DNA of 15,186 bases from Gammaproteobacteria bacterium (GCA_007134115.1 SLLK01000292.1:1-15186); one strand, 5' to 3'; positions 1 through 7,683 are shown, counted from the stretch's first letter. The notes: a model not told the origin generated them from the sequence alone. Made by a program: numbers and translations.

Positions 1-127
1 CATGGGCGTGCTGGCGGTGGACCCCACGCGACGTCGGACCGGCGGGGAATTCGCTTTCTGAGCGAATTCCCCGATCTGCACATTGGCGTGCTGGCGGTGG
101 ACCCCACGCGACGTCGTACCGGCGGGG
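1..127. repeat. Edge direct repeat (1-47 / 81-127) with a 13-bp hairpin between
   Basis: Bases 1-47 repeat 81-127 with only two mismatches (4 versus 84 and 37 versus 117), offset by 80 bp. Bases 43-55 and 61-73 form a perfect 13-bp inverted repeat around a 5-nt loop (56-60), each arm carrying a GAATTC site. The second copy is in the correct icmF frame and encodes the family sequence VLAVDPTRRRTGGALLGD. The first copy is out of frame with it (80 is not a multiple of 3) and gives nonsense in that frame. Family-like residues (RFLSEFPD) begin only at base 52. The likeliest reading is a mis-joined or low-quality contig end; a real small duplication that breaks icmF is the alternative. Confidence 0.85.
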
Positions 128-2826
128 CGCTGCTGGGTGATCGCATCCGCATGAACAGTCTGGACACCGACCGCATCTTCATGCGCTCGATGGCCACCCG
201 CCGGCGCAACCTGGCGACCAGTGCGGTGTTGCAGGACGGTATCGCATTGCTGCGCTCGGCCGGCTTCGGGCTGATCGTTGTGGAAACCGCCGGGATCGGC
301 CAGAGCGACACCGAAATCGTCGATCTGGTGGATATTTCCCTGTATGTGATGACCAGCGAGTACGGTGCGGCCAGCCAGCTGGAGAAGATCGACATGATTG
401 ATTGCGCCGATATGGTGGCGCTGAACAAGTTCGAGAAGCGCGGCTCGCGCGATGCCCTGCGCGATGTGCGCAAGCAGTGGAAGCGCAACCGGCAGGCTTT
501 CACCATCGACGATGCCGATATACCGGTATACCCCACCATCGCCAGCCAGTTTCATGACCCGGGGGTCAATCGCCTGTTCGTCGCCCTGTGTGACGGGCTG
601 GGGCCAACTTCCGGAGAGACGGATCAGTGGCAAACGCAGATGGATGTGAGCGAGGAACTGCCCGGCGTGCAGGCGCTGATCCCACCCGAGCGCCAGCGCT
701 ATCTGGCCGAAATCGCCGAGCAGGGGCGCGGTCTGCATGCAGATATACAGGGCATGGCGGAGGCGGCCAGTCAGGCCCAGAGTTGCTTTGAATCGCTGCG
801 CGAGGCACAGGACCCGCTATTGCCGGAGGCGCTGGAAGCCCTGCCGCCTTCGGCGCTGAACGACGAGCAGGCCGATGGCACCATGCGCCTGTTGCGCCAG
901 CGCTACCAGGCGGCGCTGGAGGCATTGTCTCCCGAGGCAGTGAAGGCCTTGCGTGACTGGCCGCAGCTGCGCGAAAGCGTGGAGGCGCCTGCCTACAGCT
1001 ATACCGTGCGTGATCGCGAGATCCGCGGTGAAAATTACACCGAAACCCTCAGCCACCTGCAGGTGCCCAAGCTGGCGACGCCGCAGTACCGGGACTGGGG
1101 CGACCTGTTGCGCTTTTTGCTGCGCGAGAATCTCCCCGGCGCCTATCCCTATACTGCGGGCGTGTATCCCTACCGGCGCACCGGCGAAGACCCGATCCGC
1201 ATGTTTGCCGGTGAGGGCACGCCCGAGCGCACCAACCGGCGCTTTCATTACCTGTCTCACGGCCAGCCGGCCAATCGGCTATCCACGGCCTTTGATTCGG
1301 TGACCCTCTACGGCGAGGACCCGCAACACCGGCCGGATGTGTACGGCAAGGTGGGGAACTCGGGGGTGTCCATCGCCACCGTGGATGACATGAAGAAGCT
1401 GTATTCGGGCTTCGACCTGTGTGATCCGGCGACCTCGGTGTCCATGACTATCAACGGCCCGGCACCGATGATTCTGGCGTTCTTCATGAATGCGGCCATT
1501 GACCAGCAGGTGGAAAAGCACCTGCGTGAGAACGGCGAGTGGGCGCAGGTGGCCAAACGCCTGGACGCCATCCTCGCCGATCGGCCGCGCCCCCGGTACG
1601 AAGGTGAGCTGCCGGAGGGCAACGATGGCCTGGGGCTGGGGCTGCTGGGGGTGAGTGGCCGTGATGTGGTGGATGCCAGGACCTATGCGCGTATTCGCGA
1701 GCATACCCTGGCCACGGTGCGCGGCACGGTGCAGGCGGATATCCTCAAGGAAGATCAGGCGCAGAACACCTGTATTTTTTCCACCGAGTTCGCCATGCGC
1801 ATGATGGGCGATGTACAGGCATGGTTTACCAACCACGGGGTGCGCAACTATTACAGCGTGTCGATCAGCGGTTATCACATCGCCGAGGCCGGGGCGAACC
1901 CGGTATCGCAACTGGCCTTTACCCTGGCCAACGGATTCACCATTGTTGAGTACTATCTGGCGCGTGGCCTGAATATAGATGAGTTCGCTCCCAATCTGAG
2001 CTTCTTTTTCAGTAACGGCGTGGACGCGGAGTATGCGGTGATAGGGCGGGTCGCCCGGCGCATCTGGGCGCGCGCCATGCGCGAGCGTTACGGTGCCGGA
2101 CCCCGCAGCCAGATGCTCAAGTACCATATACAAACATCCGGCCGCAGCCTGCACGCGCAGGAGATACAATTCAATGATATACGAACGACTCTTCAAGCAC
2201 TTTATGCGCTGTTCGACAATTGCAACAGCCTGCATACCAACGCCTATGACGAGGCGATTACCACGCCGACTGAAGCGTCGGTGCGTCGGGCGATGGCCAT
2301 TCAGCTGATCATCAATCGGGAGCTGGGCCTGAACAAGAACGAGAACCCCTTGCAGGGTTCGTTCATCATCGAACAACTGACCGACATGGTAGAAGAGGCT
2401 GTATATCAGGAGTTTGAGCGCCTCTCGGAGCGTGGCGGCGTGCTCGGAGCGATGGAAACCATGTACCAGCGCGGCCGTATTCAGGACGAAAGCCTGGAGT
2501 ACGAGCAGCGCAAGCACGACGGCAGCCTGCCGATCGTGGGCGTGAATACCTTTCTGCCGCGTGAGCCGGAGGCGGAAGAGGGTTCCGTGGTGAGCGAGCT
2601 GATTCGTTCCACGGATGCGGAAAAAGAGCAACAGATCAATAATCTGGAGCGATTTGTTGAACTACATTCAGAGCATTCGGCTGCGGCGCTGGAAGCGCTC
2701 CAGGCGGTGGCCCGTCGCGGTGACAATATTTTCGATGAGCTGATGGAAGCGGCACAACACTGTTCGCTGGGTCAGATCAGTCACGCCTTGTACGCAGTGG
2801 GCGGGCAGTATCGGCGGAACATGTAG
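49..2826 (+). CDS. icmF: Fused isobutyryl-CoA mutase (G-protein chaperone + mutase large domain), 5'-truncated
   Basis: Adenosylcobalamin radical enzyme interconverting isobutyryl-CoA and n-butyryl-CoA, with its GTPase chaperone fused in. Residues are numbered from the internal GTG at 88, which is not the true start. The G domain covers about 1-200, with DRIRMN (Switch region), ETAGIGQSD (G3, from residue 66) and NKFE (G4, 113-116; Glu where NKxD is the general rule). The mutase barrel follows from about 290 to the end, with GKVGNSGVSIAT, SISGYHIAEAGAN, HIQTSGRSLHAQEI and NCNSLHTNAYDEA. Phe373 (RMFAGEG) and Gln559 (DQAQNT) align with methylmalonyl-CoA mutase Tyr89 and Arg207. Phe plus Gln is the isobutyryl type and argues against methylmalonyl-CoA. 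About 67 residues more than in stand-alone mutases lie between these two positions. The N-terminal B12-binding domain and P-loop, roughly 170-190 residues, are missing because the window starts inside the gene. The frame is open to base 1, but bases 1-48 do not encode family sequence. The stop is TAG. Confidence 0.93.
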   Translation: MRFLSEFPDLHIGVLAVDPTRRRTGGALLGDRIRMNSLDTDRIFMRSMATRRRNLATSAVLQDGIALLRSAGFGLIVVETAGIGQSDTEIVDLVDISLYVMTSEYGAASQLEKIDMIDCADMVALNKFEKRGSRDALRDVRKQWKRNRQAFTIDDADIPVYPTIASQFHDPGVNRLFVALCDGLGPTSGETDQWQTQMDVSEELPGVQALIPPERQRYLAEIAEQGRGLHADIQGMAEAASQAQSCFESLREAQDPLLPEALEALPPSALNDEQADGTMRLLRQRYQAALEALSPEAVKALRDWPQLRESVEAPAYSYTVRDREIRGENYTETLSHLQVPKLATPQYRDWGDLLRFLLRENLPGAYPYTAGVYPYRRTGEDPIRMFAGEGTPERTNRRFHYLSHGQPANRLSTAFDSVTLYGEDPQHRPDVYGKVGNSGVSIATVDDMKKLYSGFDLCDPATSVSMTINGPAPMILAFFMNAAIDQQVEKHLRENGEWAQVAKRLDAILADRPRPRYEGELPEGNDGLGLGLLGVSGRDVVDARTYARIREHTLATVRGTVQADILKEDQAQNTCIFSTEFAMRMMGDVQAWFTNHGVRNYYSVSISGYHIAEAGANPVSQLAFTLANGFTIVEYYLARGLNIDEFAPNLSFFFSNGVDAEYAVIGRVARRIWARAMRERYGAGPRSQMLKYHIQTSGRSLHAQEIQFNDIRTTLQALYALFDNCNSLHTNAYDEAITTPTEASVRRAMAIQLIINRELGLNKNENPLQGSFIIEQLTDMVEEAVYQEFERLSERGGVLGAMETMYQRGRIQDESLEYEQRKHDGSLPIVGVNTFLPREPEAEEGSVVSELIRSTDAEKEQQINNLERFVELHSEHSAAALEALQAVARRGDNIFDELMEAAQHCSLGQISHALYAVGGQYRRNM

Positions 2827-2841
2827 CAGCATTGTTAACTT

Positions 2842-2851
2842 TTACGCGTAA
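2842..2851. promoter_or_regulatory. Perfect 10-bp palindrome upstream of the thiolase gene
   Basis: TTACGCGTAA is an exact palindrome 42 bp before the thiolase start, in the AT-rich 67-bp gap after icmF. Its place and symmetry would suit an operator for a regulator of acyl-CoA genes. I cannot match it to a named regulator, and no clear -35/-10 pair is visible beside it. It may be chance. Confidence 0.25.
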
Positions 2852-2881
2852 TCGACTGAAATCCAATTCAATCTTCTAAAT

Positions 2882-2889
2882 GAGGTGAT
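2882..2889 (+). promoter_or_regulatory. Ribosome binding site deciding the thiolase start
   Basis: GAGGTGAT is an 8-nt match to the complement of the 16S rRNA 3' end and sits 4 nt before ATG 2894. An in-frame GTG at 2885 lies inside this site and is therefore not the start. Confidence 0.8.
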
Positions 2890-2893
2890 AGCA

Positions 2894-4102
2894 ATGAGTA
2901 CCGATCCGTATATTTTCGACGCGGTGCGTACGCCCCGAGGGCGCGGCAAGAAGGACGGCAGCCTGCATGAGGTGCGGCCCATCGAGCTACTGCGCAATGT
3001 GTTTGATGCGGTGCGTGAACGCAGCGACCTGGATACCTCGCAGGTGGATGACGTGGTGCTGGGGTGTGTGACACCGGTGGCCGATCAGGGCGCCGATATC
3101 GCCAAGATCGCGGCGCTGTATGCCGGCTGGGATGAATCGGTAGCGGGCGTGCAGCTGAACCGATTCTGCGCCTCGGGTCTGGAGGCAGTCAATCTGGCCG
3201 CGATGAAAGTGCGTTCGGGCTGGGAAGACCTGGTGGTGGCCGGCGGCGTGGAGTCCATGTCGCGGGTGCCCATGGGTATGGATGGCGGTCCCATGGCGAT
3301 GGACCCGGATGTGAATGCAAAGCTGAATTTCGTGCCGCAGGGCATTGGCGCAGACCTCATCGCCACGCTGGACGGCTTTGACCGCGAAGACGTGGACCGC
3401 TATGCGGCGCGCTCGCAGCAACGGGCGGCCGAGGCCTGGGAGCAGGGCCGGTTCGCCAACAGCATTGTACCGGTGCGCGACATGAACGGTCTGGTGGTGC
3501 TGGATCGTGATGAGCACGTGCGCCCGGGAACCACCGCCGAAGCGCTGGGGCAGCTCAAGCCGTCCTTTGAGATGCCGGGCCAGATGGGTTTTGATGCCGT
3601 GGCCCAGCAGGTGTACCCGCATGTGGAAAAAATCAATCACGTGCATACCGCCGGCAACTCCTCGGGCATTGTTGACGGCGCCGCGCTGGTGCTGATCGGC
3701 AGCAAGGAAAAGGGTCAGGCGCTGGGCCTCAAGCCGCGTGCCCGCATACTTTCCGTGGCGGTAACGGCGACCGAACCCACCATCATGCTCACCGGGCCCG
3801 CGCCGGCCAGTGTCAAGGCGCTCAAGAAGGCCGGCATGACCACGAAGGACATCGACCTGTTCGAACTCAATGAAGCCTTCGCCTCGGTGGTGATGCATTT
3901 CCAGCGTGAGCTGGATGTGGATGACGAGATTATCAACGTCAATGGCGGCGCGATTGCCATGGGCCATCCGCTGGGTGCCACCGGCGCCATGATCCTGAGC
4001 ACGCTGATCGACGAGCTGGAGCGCCGCGACCTGAAAACAGGTCTGGCGACGCTTTGCGTGGGCGGCGGCATGGGGATTGCCACCATCGTTGAGAGAGTGT
4101 GA
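2894..4102 (+). CDS. Acetyl-CoA C-acyltransferase (thiolase)
   Basis: Cleaves 3-ketoacyl-CoA with CoA to acetyl-CoA and a shortened acyl-CoA in the cytoplasm, the last step of beta-oxidation. It is 402 aa, the usual thiolase length. The start ATG is fixed by the strong ribosome site at 2882-2889. Catalytic residues are visible: nucleophile Cys92 in NRFCASG, His358 in GGAIAMGHPLGATG and Cys388 in LCVGGGMG; the NEAFA motif is also present. All active-site residues are intact. The thiolase precedes the hydratase/dehydrogenase gene, the fadI-fadJ order rather than the fadB-fadA order. It may act with icmF upstream to finish butyryl-CoA oxidation. Chain-length preference (acetoacetyl-CoA versus longer substrates) cannot be read from the sequence, so no symbol is given. 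Confidence 0.93.
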   Translation: MSTDPYIFDAVRTPRGRGKKDGSLHEVRPIELLRNVFDAVRERSDLDTSQVDDVVLGCVTPVADQGADIAKIAALYAGWDESVAGVQLNRFCASGLEAVNLAAMKVRSGWEDLVVAGGVESMSRVPMGMDGGPMAMDPDVNAKLNFVPQGIGADLIATLDGFDREDVDRYAARSQQRAAEAWEQGRFANSIVPVRDMNGLVVLDRDEHVRPGTTAEALGQLKPSFEMPGQMGFDAVAQQVYPHVEKINHVHTAGNSSGIVDGAALVLIGSKEKGQALGLKPRARILSVAVTATEPTIMLTGPAPASVKALKKAGMTTKDIDLFELNEAFASVVMHFQRELDVDDEIINVNGGAIAMGHPLGATGAMILSTLIDELERRDLKTGLATLCVGGGMGIATIVERV

Positions 4103-4112
4103 GGGGACAGTA

Positions 4113-4154
4113 AAAAGTGAAAAGTGAAAGGTGAAAAGTGAAAGGTGAAAAGTC
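4113..4154 (+). repeat. Six tandem 7-bp units, AAARGTG
   Basis: Six consecutive heptamers: AAAAGTG, AAAAGTG, AAAGGTG, AAAAGTG, AAAGGTG, AAAAGTC. They begin 10 nt after the thiolase stop and are purine-rich on the coding strand, so they would form a 3' untranslated tract. Related GTGAAAA strings occur after two other genes here (9797-9810 plus strand and 9966-9998 minus strand). It is a dispersed repeat type, not coding sequence. Confidence 0.9.
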
Positions 4155-4188
4155 AGCGGTGTGTGACATTGCACCTTCCACTTTTCAC
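4131..4188. repeat. 17-bp inverted repeat built from the heptamers
   Basis: Bases 4131-4147 and 4172-4188 are reverse complements over 17 bp with one mismatch, with a 24-nt loop. A further inverted piece, CTTTTCACC, lies at 4196-4204. In RNA this is a long A/G:U/C stem between the thiolase and the dehydrogenase genes. There is no U-tract after it, so it is more likely an RNA stability or partial-attenuation element than a standard terminator. Confidence 0.75.
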
Positions 4189-4271
4189 GGCTCACTCTTT
4201 TCACCATCACCCATGACACCCACACCTGAAAAACTCGAATGTGAATCAGAAATCTGGAGAACCCCCAAACC

Positions 4272-6431
4272 ATGTACTTTAAATACGAAAAGGATCAGGA
4301 CAACATCGTCACCCTGACCATGGACCAGCCGGGTCGCTCGGCCAACATGATGGGCGACGAGTTTGGCAAAGGTTTTGGCGAGGTCATGGCCAAGCTGCAG
4401 AAAGAGAAAGACCTCAAGGGTGTGATTGTGGCTTCGGCCAAGAACACATTCATGGCCGGCGGTGACCTGGACAAGCTTTACAATGCCACGGATGCCGGTG
4501 AGGTGTTCGCCAACGGCCAGGCGCTCAAGCAGGGTTTCCGCGAACTGGAAACACTGGGCGTGCCGGTGGTGGCGGCGATTAACGGCGCCGCACTGGGCGG
4601 CGGCCTGGAGCTGGCGCTGGCCACCCATCACCGCATTGCCATCAATGACCCCAGGGTCGAACTGGGTTTCCCGGAAGTGACGCTGGGTCTGCTGCCGGGT
4701 GGTGGCGGTTGTGTGCGTCTGCCGCGCATGATTGGTATCCAGGAAGCCCTGCCGTATCTTTCCGAGGGCAAGCGGGTGAAGGCGCCGGTGGCGCTGGAAG
4801 CCGGCATCGTCGATGAACTGGCCGGCGATCGCGATGATTTGATGGCGCGGGCCCGCAAGTGGATTATCAATAATCCCAATGCCCGGCAGCCGTGGGACCA
4901 GAAGGGCTTCAAGATCCCCGGCGGTGATCCCAGGAACCCCAAAGTGGCGCAGTTGCTGGCGATCGCGCCGGCCATGCTCAAGCAGCGCACCCGCGGCAAC
5001 ATGCCGGCGCCGCAAGCCATCATGAACACCGTGATCGAAGGCACCCAGGTGGATGTGGAGACAGCGGCACGCATCGAGTCGCGTTATTTCGCCAGCCTGG
5101 TCACCGGGCAGGTCTCCAAAAACATGATTTCGGCTTTCTGGTACCAGCTCAACGCCATCAATGGCGGCAACAGCCGGCCGCAGGGTCCCGACACCTGGCA
5201 GGCCACCAAAGTGGGCATCCTGGGCGCCGGCATGATGGGTTCCGGCATTGCCTACTGCGCGGCCAGTGTGGGCTGCGAGGTGGTGCTCAAGGATGTATCG
5301 CAGGACAACGCCGAGAAGGGCAAGGCGTACTCGCGCACATTGCTCGACAAGAAGGTGAGCAAGGGCCGGATGAAGCAGGACAAGGCAGATGCCGTGCTGG
5401 CGCGCATCCTGCCCACCGACAAGGCGGCCGATCTCAAGGGGTGTGATCTGGTGATAGAAGCGGTCTTTGAGGACCGCGAGCTCAAGGCGAAGGTGACCGA
5501 AGAAGCCGAAGCGCAGCTCGATGAGCAGGCGATCTTCGCCTCCAATACCTCGACCCTGCCGATCACGGGCCTGGCCAGGGCCTCGGCACGGCCGGGCAAC
5601 TTTGTGGGCCTGCATTTCTTCTCGCCGGCCGACCGCATGCCGCTGGTGGAGATTATTACCGGCGAGCAGACTTCCGGGGAGACGCTGGCGCGGGCCTTTG
5701 ATTTCGTCAAGCAGATCAGAAAGACGCCGATCGTGGTCAACGACAGTCGCGGCTTCTACACCTCGCGCGTATTCAGTACCTATGTGCAGGAAGGTATTTC
5801 CATGCTGCGTGAAGGGCAGGACCCGCAGCGTATAGAGTCCGCCGGTTTGCAGGCGGGCATGCCGGTGGGGCCGCTGGCGCTGTCCGATGAGGTCAGCATG
5901 TCGCTGATGATGCATATCCGCGAGCAGACGCGCAAAGACCTGGAGGCCGAGGGCAAGCAGGTGCCTGAGCATCCGGCCTTTGGCATCGTCGAGGAAATGG
6001 TCAAAAAGCACGAGCGTCCGGGAAAGGCGGCCGGCAAGGGTTTTTACGAGTACCCGGCGGAGGGCAAAAAGTATCTGTGGCCGGAACTGCGCAAGCTGTA
6101 CACCGATCCGCAGCGTGCCTTACCCTACCAGGAGATGATGGACCGCATGTTGTTCGTGCAGTCTCTGGAGACCATCCGCTGCATGGATGAGGGGGTGCTG
6201 GAGAGTATTCCCGACGCCAACATCGGCAGCATTTTCGGCTGGGGGTTTGCGCCGCAGCACGGAGGTGTGCTCCAATTCATCAACGGCTACGGCATCAAGG
6301 CCTTTGTGGCGCGCGCCCGGGAACTGGAAAAGACCTACGGCGACCGTTTTGCGCCACCGGCATCGCTGGTCAAGCGGGCCGAAAAGGGCGAGGACTTCAC
6401 GTTCCGTCCGGGCAAGTCCAAAGCCGCCTGA
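4272..6431 (+). CDS. Bifunctional enoyl-CoA hydratase / 3-hydroxyacyl-CoA dehydrogenase (FadJ/FadB-type alpha subunit)
   Basis: Hydrates 2-enoyl-CoA and oxidises the 3-hydroxyacyl-CoA with NAD+, feeding 3-ketoacyl-CoA to the thiolase encoded just upstream. It is 719 aa, near E. coli FadJ and FadB. The crotonase domain (about 1-300) has the oxyanion-hole region AALGGGLELAL and both catalytic glutamates, Glu113 and Glu135 (FPEVTLGLLPG). The Rossmann fold starts near 313 with GAGMMG at 318-323, then the NTSTLPI loop, and His448 in HFFSPADRMPLVE as the dehydrogenase base. The C-terminal dehydrogenase domain follows (PVGPLALSDEVS) with a second, degenerate repeat (GSIFGWGFAPQHGGV). GGAGA at 4256-4260 precedes the ATG by 11 nt. 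The 169-bp gap from the thiolase holds the heptamer repeat, yet co-transcription is still likely. The gene ends at the strong terminator at 6498-6528. Confidence 0.95.
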   Translation: MYFKYEKDQDNIVTLTMDQPGRSANMMGDEFGKGFGEVMAKLQKEKDLKGVIVASAKNTFMAGGDLDKLYNATDAGEVFANGQALKQGFRELETLGVPVVAAINGAALGGGLELALATHHRIAINDPRVELGFPEVTLGLLPGGGGCVRLPRMIGIQEALPYLSEGKRVKAPVALEAGIVDELAGDRDDLMARARKWIINNPNARQPWDQKGFKIPGGDPRNPKVAQLLAIAPAMLKQRTRGNMPAPQAIMNTVIEGTQVDVETAARIESRYFASLVTGQVSKNMISAFWYQLNAINGGNSRPQGPDTWQATKVGILGAGMMGSGIAYCAASVGCEVVLKDVSQDNAEKGKAYSRTLLDKKVSKGRMKQDKADAVLARILPTDKAADLKGCDLVIEAVFEDRELKAKVTEEAEAQLDEQAIFASNTSTLPITGLARASARPGNFVGLHFFSPADRMPLVEIITGEQTSGETLARAFDFVKQIRKTPIVVNDSRGFYTSRVFSTYVQEGISMLREGQDPQRIESAGLQAGMPVGPLALSDEVSMSLMMHIREQTRKDLEAEGKQVPEHPAFGIVEEMVKKHERPGKAAGKGFYEYPAEGKKYLWPELRKLYTDPQRALPYQEMMDRMLFVQSLETIRCMDEGVLESIPDANIGSIFGWGFAPQHGGVLQFINGYGIKAFVARARELEKTYGDRFAPPASLVKRAEKGEDFTFRPGKSKAA

Positions 6432-6497
6432 CAGAGGCCGCCACGCGACATGGTGTGACGGCCCAGGGATAATAAAAATAACAGGGGAAACCGTACT

Positions 6498-6528
6498 GCC
6501 CCACAGGGGAAACCCTGTGGGGCTTTTT
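6498..6528 (+). terminator. Rho-independent terminator after the hydratase/dehydrogenase gene
   Basis: A perfect 11-bp GC-rich stem (6498-6508 with 6513-6523) closed by a GAAA tetraloop and followed by TTTTT (6524-6528). It lies 66 nt past the dehydrogenase stop. Twelve bases of its left arm and loop (6503-6514) are repeated exactly at 6481-6492. Confidence 0.93.
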
Positions 6529-6581
6529 GCTGCGGGCGGGCTGGAATTGCGCTGGTTTTCTCCAACAAGGCAGATCGCGAG

Positions 6582-6881
6582 ATGACGAAGTTTTTCTTTA
6601 TCCTGAGTACCGGAATCCTGATTTTCAGCTCGGTGATGACGCTGGTGATGGCGGTGGTGGTGTTCCTGTACTGGTTACACCTGGACCTTGAGCCCACCAT
6701 GGAGCAAACCTGGCCGGTGCTCACCGCGTCCGTGTGGCTGTTTTCGGGGCTTACCGTCGGCTGGGGCGCGAGCACCCTGGCCCTTTACAAGCGCCACTGG
6801 AGCCGCTGGCCACTGACAGTGATTGCGGTGATGATCATGGCCTTTGTGTTCGTGGCTTTTGGCCAGGTACTCGGGCTTTAA
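6582..6881 (+). CDS. Small three-helix membrane protein, unknown function
   Basis: A 99-aa, very hydrophobic protein with three predicted membrane helices, about 4-30, 44-68 and 76-98. Loops are short and carry a few charged residues (HLDLEPTMEQ after helix 1; YKRHWSR between helices 2 and 3). No recognised family motif or catalytic residue is visible. The ribosome site is weak (AAGG about 11 nt before the ATG). It follows a strong terminator, so it probably has its own promoter; none is obvious. It ends 12 bp from the convergent SDR gene. Coding is supported by an intact frame and by a hydrophobic profile that is helix-spaced rather than random. Function is not inferable. Confidence 0.7.
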   Translation: MTKFFFILSTGILIFSSVMTLVMAVVVFLYWLHLDLEPTMEQTWPVLTASVWLFSGLTVGWGASTLALYKRHWSRWPLTVIAVMIMAFVFVAFGQVLGL

Positions 6882-6893
6882 GACGCTGATCTC

Positions 6894-7652
6894 TCAGCAG
6901 ACCGTGCCGCCGTCCACCACCAGCGTGTGACCGGTGACATAGTCGGAGGCCGGACTGGCCAGATACAGGCCGGCGCCGGCCAGTTCACCTGCCTTGCCGA
7001 TGCGGCGCAGCGGCGCCCGCGCGGCGAGTTTCTGTTCTACCTGTCCGATCAGGGCATCGGTCATACGGCTGGGGAAATAACCGGGCGCAATGGCGTTGAC
7101 GCGTATGCCCTGCGGACCCCACTTGACCGCCAGATCACGGGTCAGGGCGATCACCGCACCCTTGCTTGAGCTGTAGCCCACGGCCTCGAGAATGTCCTGT
7201 GGTTCGCCCTGTATGCCGGTGATGGAGGCGATATTGATGATCTTGCCGTAGCCCGCCTGCATCATGTCCCGGGCTACCGCACGGCAGGCGTAGAAAGTGC
7301 CGTCCACGTTCACCTGCATCACCCTGCGGAAGCTTTCCGCCGACATCTCCAGGGTGGGCTCACCCCACGAAATCCCGGCTGAGTTGACCAGTATGCCGAT
7401 GGGCCCCAGTGCTTCACGGGTGTCAGCCACGGCCGCCTGTACCTGGCTTTCGTCGGCTACGTCGGCTGTCAGGCATAGCGCGTCGGGCAGGTATTCACGG
7501 GCATGGTCGAAATAACTGGCACGACGGCCGGCCACGGCCACGCGTGCTCCGGCTTCGGCCAGGGCCACGGCAATTTCCAGGCCCAGCCCGCGCGTGCCGC
7601 CGGTGACCAGGGCGACCTGGCCGTCGAGGCGGAATTGATCAAATACGGTCAT
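6894..7652 (-). CDS. Short-chain dehydrogenase/reductase (SDR)
   Basis: A 252-aa classical SDR, NAD(P)-dependent, acting on a secondary alcohol or ketone. The cofactor loop TGGTRGLG is at 17-24 and NSAG at 90-93. The catalytic triad is Ser143 (NIAS), Tyr160 and Lys164 (YSSSK). The C-terminal VVDGG is typical of the family. The frame extends upstream to 7850, but the ATG at 7652 is chosen because GGAGG lies 7 nt before it and the family start lies just before VALVTGG. It is the last gene of a three-gene minus-strand operon, 31 bp after the phosphatase gene. Beside a DUF6285-like gene, a 3- or 4-hydroxyacyl-CoA/ketoacyl-CoA type substrate is plausible but unproven. Confidence 0.93.
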   Translation of the reverse strand: MTVFDQFRLDGQVALVTGGTRGLGLEIAVALAEAGARVAVAGRRASYFDHAREYLPDALCLTADVADESQVQAAVADTREALGPIGILVNSAGISWGEPTLEMSAESFRRVMQVNVDGTFYACRAVARDMMQAGYGKIINIASITGIQGEPQDILEAVGYSSSKGAVIALTRDLAVKWGPQGIRVNAIAPGYFPSRMTDALIGQVEQKLAARAPLRRIGKAGELAGAGLYLASPASDYVTGHTLVVDGGTVC

Positions 7653-7659
7653 ACAGGAT

Positions 7660-7664
7660 CCTCC
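7660..7664 (-). promoter_or_regulatory. Ribosome binding site deciding the SDR start
   Basis: GGAGG on the minus strand, 7 nt before the ATG at 7652. It rules out the longer upstream frame, which runs through the 3' end of the phosphatase gene. Confidence 0.85.
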
Positions 7665-7683
7665 GGGTTGGCGCGGTGTCTTC

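Noticed and set aside
1279..2631. 450-aa open frame on the minus strand inside icmF
   Set aside because: Antisense to a gene with clear family motifs; its translation is His/Arg/Gln-rich with no domain, as expected from GC-rich codon bias.
2987..4273. 428-aa minus-strand frame ending in LFTFH-type repeats
   Set aside because: Antisense to the thiolase; the Phe/Thr/Leu repeats are just the reverse reading of the GTGAAAA heptamers.
4185..6011. 608-aa open frame on the minus strand
   Set aside because: Antisense to the hydratase/dehydrogenase gene, low-complexity His/Arg/Leu content and no motif.
6445..6473. Promoter-like GCGACA/GATAAT for the small membrane protein or a short RNA
   Set aside because: Transcription from it would run straight into the terminator at 6498-6528, giving about 48 nt; -35 match is poor.
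6885..6898. GCTGA-TCTC-TCAGC hairpin between convergent genes as a bidirectional terminator
   Set aside because: Only a 5-bp stem and no T-tract on either side; too weak to claim.
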